From: Massilia violaceinigra
GTDB lineage: Bacteria; Pseudomonadota; Gammaproteobacteria; Burkholderiales; Burkholderiaceae_D
DNA: 64,000 bases
Reading direction: 5' to 3'
NCBI RefSeq assembly: GCF_002752675.1
Contig: NZ_CP024608.1
Location: 4,712,001-4,776,000, forward strand
In this document: positions 60,661-64,000 of the stretch, one piece after another
Layout of the letters: the number at the start of each line of letters is the position of its first letter
Position numbering within the stretch: the stretch's first letter is position 1
Notes under the pieces: model-generated
The model's input: only the letters and a program-made list of their open reading frames with translations
Told to the model about the DNA's origin: nothing
The model's database searches: none
Position numbers and translations under genes: made by a program

Positions 60661-63600
60661 ATGGGTATCGGAAAATGGGTCAAGAAAACGGTCAAGAAGG
60701 TCGGCAAGTCGTTTAACGACGTCGTCAACGACACGGTCAAGGATATCGGCGGCGGCATCGACGACATCGGCAACAGCTTCGAAGGCCTGGGCGACGTGGC
60801 GCGCGATATCGCCGAGGACATTGCGGAACTGGGCTATACGAAGAAGAATTTCGGCAACGGTAACGACAATTTCACGTCCAGCTCGGCTGGCGGCAACTTT
60901 TTGTACGGCGGCGGCGGCAACGATACCCTGCGCGTCACGGCCGGAGCCTACAACGTGCTCAAGGGCGAAGACGGCGACGATACGCTCAGCGTGCAGGTCG
61001 GCGGCTACAACAAGCTCGACGGCGGCAACGGCAACGATAATCTGTCCGTCAGCGCTGGCGCCGATAACGTCCTGATCGGTGGCGAAGGCGACGATTCCAT
61101 TTCGATCGGCGCCGGCGCGAGCGCCGAGATCGATGGCGGTGGCGGCAACGACCGCATCAACGTGGCCGCTGGCGGCGCGGTCAAGGTGACCGACTGGCAC
61201 GGCAACAATACCATCAGCTACAACGCCTTGTCGGGTTCGGTCAACACCGGCGGCGGCAACGATACCGTCACCGGCAACGGCGCCAAGAACAACATCAACA
61301 CCAATGACGGCGACGACAAGGTCGACATGACCGGCGCCAGCAACAACGTGAACGTTGGCAACGGCAGCAATACGGTCAACCTGAGCGGCGGCAGCAATGT
61401 GGTCAACGCCGGCAACGGCAACGACCGCATCACGGTCGGCGGCGGCAAGAATGTGGTCAACGCCGGCAACGGCGCGAATGTGATCAAGGCCGACGGTATC
61501 GCCAACAAGATTACGACCGGCAATGGCGCCGACAAGGTGACCGTGGGCGCCGTCTCGAACGAGATCAGTACCGGCCAGGGCGACGATGAAGTCGTCGCCA
61601 ACAGCGCCAGCAATATCATCGATAGCGGCGACGGCAACGATACGGTCAAGGTCGATGGCGCCTCGAACGTTGTTCGCACCGGCAACAACGACGACAGCGT
61701 CACCGCGAAGGGCGGCTCGAACGTGCTGGAACTGGGCAGCGGCAACAACAACGCCAACGCGGCGGGTTTGTCGAACGTGATCAAGGCGGGCGACGGGAAT
61801 GATACCGTGGTTGCCATGGGCGGCATCAATACCGTTTCAATTGGCCACGGCGACAACAATGTCACCGTGGGCGGCGGCGCCAACATCGTGACGACCGGCA
61901 ATGGCCACGACAAGATCAACGCTTACGGCGGCACCAATACCCTGAACATCGGCAACGGCAACGACAAGCTGGTGGTGCTGGGCGGTGTCAACGTGGTGGT
62001 CGCGGCCGACGGCAACGACAACATCATCGCCGGTGGTGGCGGCAACGTGATCGGCAGTGCCGGCGGCAGCAACAGCATCCTCGCGGGTGGCTTGCTGAAC
62101 GTGGTCTACACCGGTGGCGGCAGCAGCAAGATCGGCGCGCTGGGCAATACCAACGCACTGGCAAGCAATGGCGGGTCGAACCTGATGGCGGCGGTCGGCA
62201 ATACCAACGTGGTGCTGACTAACGGCGGCAATAACACCGTGCTGGCCGCTGGCATGGGCAACCTGGTGGCCAGCACCGTGGGCGGCAACACGATCGCGGC
62301 GGTCGGTGGCGCCAACGTCATCCTGACCGAAGTGGGCGGCATGCTCGATGCCGCCAGCGGCGGCCTGGGCAAGGTGCTGGCCGGCGCGGTGCCGGACAAG
62401 ACCATCTCCACGGCGATCAACAGCGCCACCGGCAAGCTGACCGGCGCCATCCAGAGCGGCAGCGGCAAGGATGTGGTGATCGCGGTCGGCGGCACCAACG
62501 TGATCTACACCGGTGCCCAGAACGATGTGGTTGCGGCTATCGGCGGCAATAACGTGGTGCTGGCCAACGGCGGCAATAATGTCACCACGGCCATCGGCGC
62601 GAACAACCTGGTGATCAATACGGCTGGCAACAACGTGGTCACCACGCTGGGCAACGCGAACGTGGTACTGACCGGCGTGGGCGAAGGCATCACGGATCTG
62701 GCCAAAAAGCTGGACAAGGCAACTGCCGGCAGCGCCACCAGCGCGATCTCCAAATTCCTCGGCAATACCCTGGCCAAGGGCGACGGCAACGATATCGTCA
62801 CCGCGATCGGCTCGGCCAACGTGGTCTACACCGGCACCGGCAACGACGTGATCACGACCTTGGGTTCGACCAACGTGGTGTGGGCAGGTGCGGGCAACGA
62901 CGTGATCACCACGGCTGGCTCGAACAACATCGTGTGGACGGACGGCGGCATCGATGTCGTCACCGCGGCCGGCAACAATAACCTGATCGTGACCGGCAAT
63001 TACGCCGAAGTGGCGGCCACCGCCGTCGGCCTGGTCGATTCGATCGCCGCCGGCGTGGCGGCTATCGATCTGGTCGGCAAGGCTGGCCTGGCCGCTGCGG
63101 CCACCAGCCAGGGCGGCACCGAAGTGGTGACCGTGATGGGCAAGAGCAATGTGGTGGTCGGCGGCAGCAGCGCGACCGTCATTACCGCACTGGGCAGCAA
63201 TAATTTGCTGGCGACCGGCGCCGGTAACGACGTCATCAGCGCGGCGGGCAGCAAGACCGGCATCGTGTCCGGTGCCGGCAACGATGTGGTGACCGCGCTC
63301 GGTTCGTACAACGTGGTCGTGGCGGGCGAGGGCAACAACGTCGTCACCACCGTCGGCAAGGGTAACCTGATCAGCGGCGGCAGCGGCAACGATGTGCTCA
63401 CCGCAATTGCGGTCGGCTCGGCCGGCAGCACCAAATTGAACCTGAACGTGGTGCTCGGCGGCGACGGCAACAATGTCATGACGGTGGTCGGCAAGGACAA
63501 TATCGCGATCAGCGGTGGCGGCAAGGATGTGCTGGTCATGGCAACGTACGGCTCGCAAAAGAAAACGACCGAAAGCGGCGAAGAGGGCTCCGATACCACG

Positions 63601-64000
63601 ACCACCAGCACCACCAAGTTCGACACCCAGGCGAACGTGGCGTGGACCGGCGGCGGCGACGATACCGCCCTGGTGTACGGCACCCACAATGTGCTCGTCA
63701 CCGACAGCGGCAACGATACCGTGATCGTGGTCAATGCCGGCAGCAAGCTCGATTACAAGAGCGAAACGACCAACGGCGCCGGCGAAGTCGTGTCGTCGAC
63801 CAAGGTCAACGTCGATACGGGCTTCAATTTCGTGCACACTGGCAGCGGTAACGACAGCTTGATCCTCGCCGGCACCACCACCGTCGGCATGGGCGGCGAA
63901 GGCAATGACCTGATCGTCACCGCTGCGCAAAACAATATCGCCATCGGCGGTGTTGGCAACGACGTCATCATCGGCCTGGCTGAAGCGACGGTGTTCAATG
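60661..64000 (+). CDS. Giant RTX-like repeat protein (3' truncated by window edge)
   Basis: Open from an ATG with AGGGAGAG just upstream to the window edge, at least 1113 residues without a stop. The first 60 residues are amphipathic helices (MGIGKWVKKTVKKVGKSFND, then acidic); no signal peptide, as in type I secreted proteins. From about residue 75 on, turns of 18 residues repeat more than 30 times: a calcium-type nonapeptide such as GNGNDRITV alternates with one such as GGGKNVVNA where Asn replaces Asp. Helical inserts interrupt the turns near 561-600, 674-707, 780-820, and Thr/Ser-rich loops near 961-985 and 1028-1050. Likely a secreted beta-roll adhesin or matrix protein; the C-terminal secretion signal is out of view. 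Confidence 0.85.
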   Translation, partial: MGIGKWVKKTVKKVGKSFNDVVNDTVKDIGGGIDDIGNSFEGLGDVARDIAEDIAELGYTKKNFGNGNDNFTSSSAGGNFLYGGGGNDTLRVTAGAYNVLKGEDGDDTLSVQVGGYNKLDGGNGNDNLSVSAGADNVLIGGEGDDSISIGAGASAEIDGGGGNDRINVAAGGAVKVTDWHGNNTISYNALSGSVNTGGGNDTVTGNGAKNNINTNDGDDKVDMTGASNNVNVGNGSNTVNLSGGSNVVNAGNGNDRITVGGGKNVVNAGNGANVIKADGIANKITTGNGADKVTVGAVSNEISTGQGDDEVVANSASNIIDSGDGNDTVKVDGASNVVRTGNNDDSVTAKGGSNVLELGSGNNNANAAGLSNVIKAGDGNDTVVAMGGINTVSIGHGDNNVTVGGGANIVTTGNGHDKINAYGGTNTLNIGNGNDKLVVLGGVNVVVAADGNDNIIAGGGGNVIGSAGGSNSILAGGLLNVVYTGGGSSKIGALGNTNALASNGGSNLMAAVGNTNVVLTNGGNNTVLAAGMGNLVASTVGGNTIAAVGGANVILTEVGGMLDAASGGLGKVLAGAVPDKTISTAINSATGKLTGAIQSGSGKDVVIAVGGTNVIYTGAQNDVVAAIGGNNVVLANGGNNVTTAIGANNLVINTAGNNVVTTLGNANVVLTGVGEGITDLAKKLDKATAGSATSAISKFLGNTLAKGDGNDIVTAIGSANVVYTGTGNDVITTLGSTNVVWAGAGNDVITTAGSNNIVWTDGGIDVVTAAGNNNLIVTGNYAEVAATAVGLVDSIAAGVAAIDLVGKAGLAAAATSQGGTEVVTVMGKSNVVVGGSSATVITALGSNNLLATGAGNDVISAAGSKTGIVSGAGNDVVTALGSYNVVVAGEGNNVVTTVGKGNLISGGSGNDVLTAIAVGSAGSTKLNLNVVLGGDGNNVMTVVGKDNIAISGGGKDVLVMATYGSQKKTTESGEEGSDTTTTSTTKFDTQANVAWTGGGDDTALVYGTHNVLVTDSGNDTVIVVNAGSKLDYKSETTNGAGEVVSSTKVNVDTGFNFVHTGSGNDSLILAGTTTVGMGGEGNDLIVTAAQNNIAIGGVGNDVIIGLAEATVFN

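Noticed and set aside
61837-63930. Very long open frame on the minus strand opposite the repeat protein
   Set aside because: It mirrors the GC-rich repeats of the plus-strand gene, has no start signals and its protein is a low-complexity His/Asp/Ala-rich shadow.
60850-64000. Regular 54-base DNA repeats resembling a repeat array or CRISPR
   Set aside because: The repeats are coding: they keep one open frame, vary at third positions and encode 18-residue beta-roll turns. There are no identical repeats with unrelated spacers.

Overview
The window looks like a chromosomal stretch of a high-GC betaproteobacterium of the Oxalobacteraceae (Massilia, Duganella or Janthinobacterium group). This is inferred from the gene families (RecBCD-type recD, a DUF3460 protein, a betaproteobacterial-style aryl polyene cluster, scoAB/3-hydroxybutyrate dehydrogenase, a RelA with a degenerate hydrolase domain) and from codon use ending strongly in G or C. 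It was not tested against a database.

Layout. 0-6.2 kb: 3' part of recD, a PBP7-type endopeptidase, an orphan sulfate-binding protein, a GNAT acetyltransferase, a YcbK-like M15 peptidase and a TsaA/TrmO-type protein. 6.2-7.6 kb: a patch of lower GC with a small secreted Cys-rich protein and a tRNA-like remnant. 7.6-14.9 kb: DUF3460, an amino-acid ABC binding protein and permease without an ATPase, a PAS-GGDEF-EAL protein, ETF-ubiquinone oxidoreductase and an SDR. 15.3-32.0 kb: a 19-gene, tightly overlapping aryl polyene (APE) biosynthesis and export operon. 32.0-34.7 kb: a lipoprotein, a PAS-LuxR regulator and scoAB. 35.0-38.3 kb: a BlaI / M56-TonB-domain / secreted TonB-domain / SIMPL locus with four copies of one palindromic operator. 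38.4-43.9 kb: dctA, small exported proteins, a phosphatase, 3-hydroxybutyrate dehydrogenase, an alpha/beta hydrolase and RidA. 43.9-49.2 kb: relA followed by an MlaE-like permease, an MCE protein and lipoproteins. 49.2-54.3 kb: DUF4153 membrane protein, Pro-rich lipoprotein, MerR plus quinone oxidoreductase, YdjM-like protein. 54.3-57.2 kb: a second lower-GC patch with an NmrA-like protein and a YafY/WYL regulator. 57.2-64 kb: exonuclease III, a two-component system, and a very long RTX-like repeat protein that runs off the right edge.

How genes work together. In the APE operon a HAL/PAL-type lyase and an AMP-ligase should supply an aryl starter. A KS/chain-length-factor pair, a second KS, a ketoreductase and two hot-dog dehydratases should build the polyene on two ACPs. 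A methyltransferase, two acyltransferases and a glycosyltransferase should decorate it and attach it to a lipid, and a LolA-like protein, an MMPL exporter and a DUF3261 lipoprotein should move it to the outer membrane. ScoAB and 3-hydroxybutyrate dehydrogenase, 8 kb apart, complete a ketone-body/PHB degradation route.

The most interesting points are: (1) the BlaI-family locus, whose repressor, M56 protease and two flanking envelope genes share the palindrome TAGACA-N4-TGTCTA at every promoter, pointing to a self-contained envelope-sensing regulon; (2) the terminal repeat protein, whose 18-residue turns carry a canonical RTX calcium nonapeptide on one side and an asparagine version on the other; and (3) an APE operon in which the acyl-ligase and a dehydratase are fused and a lyase with an unusual selectivity pair is present.
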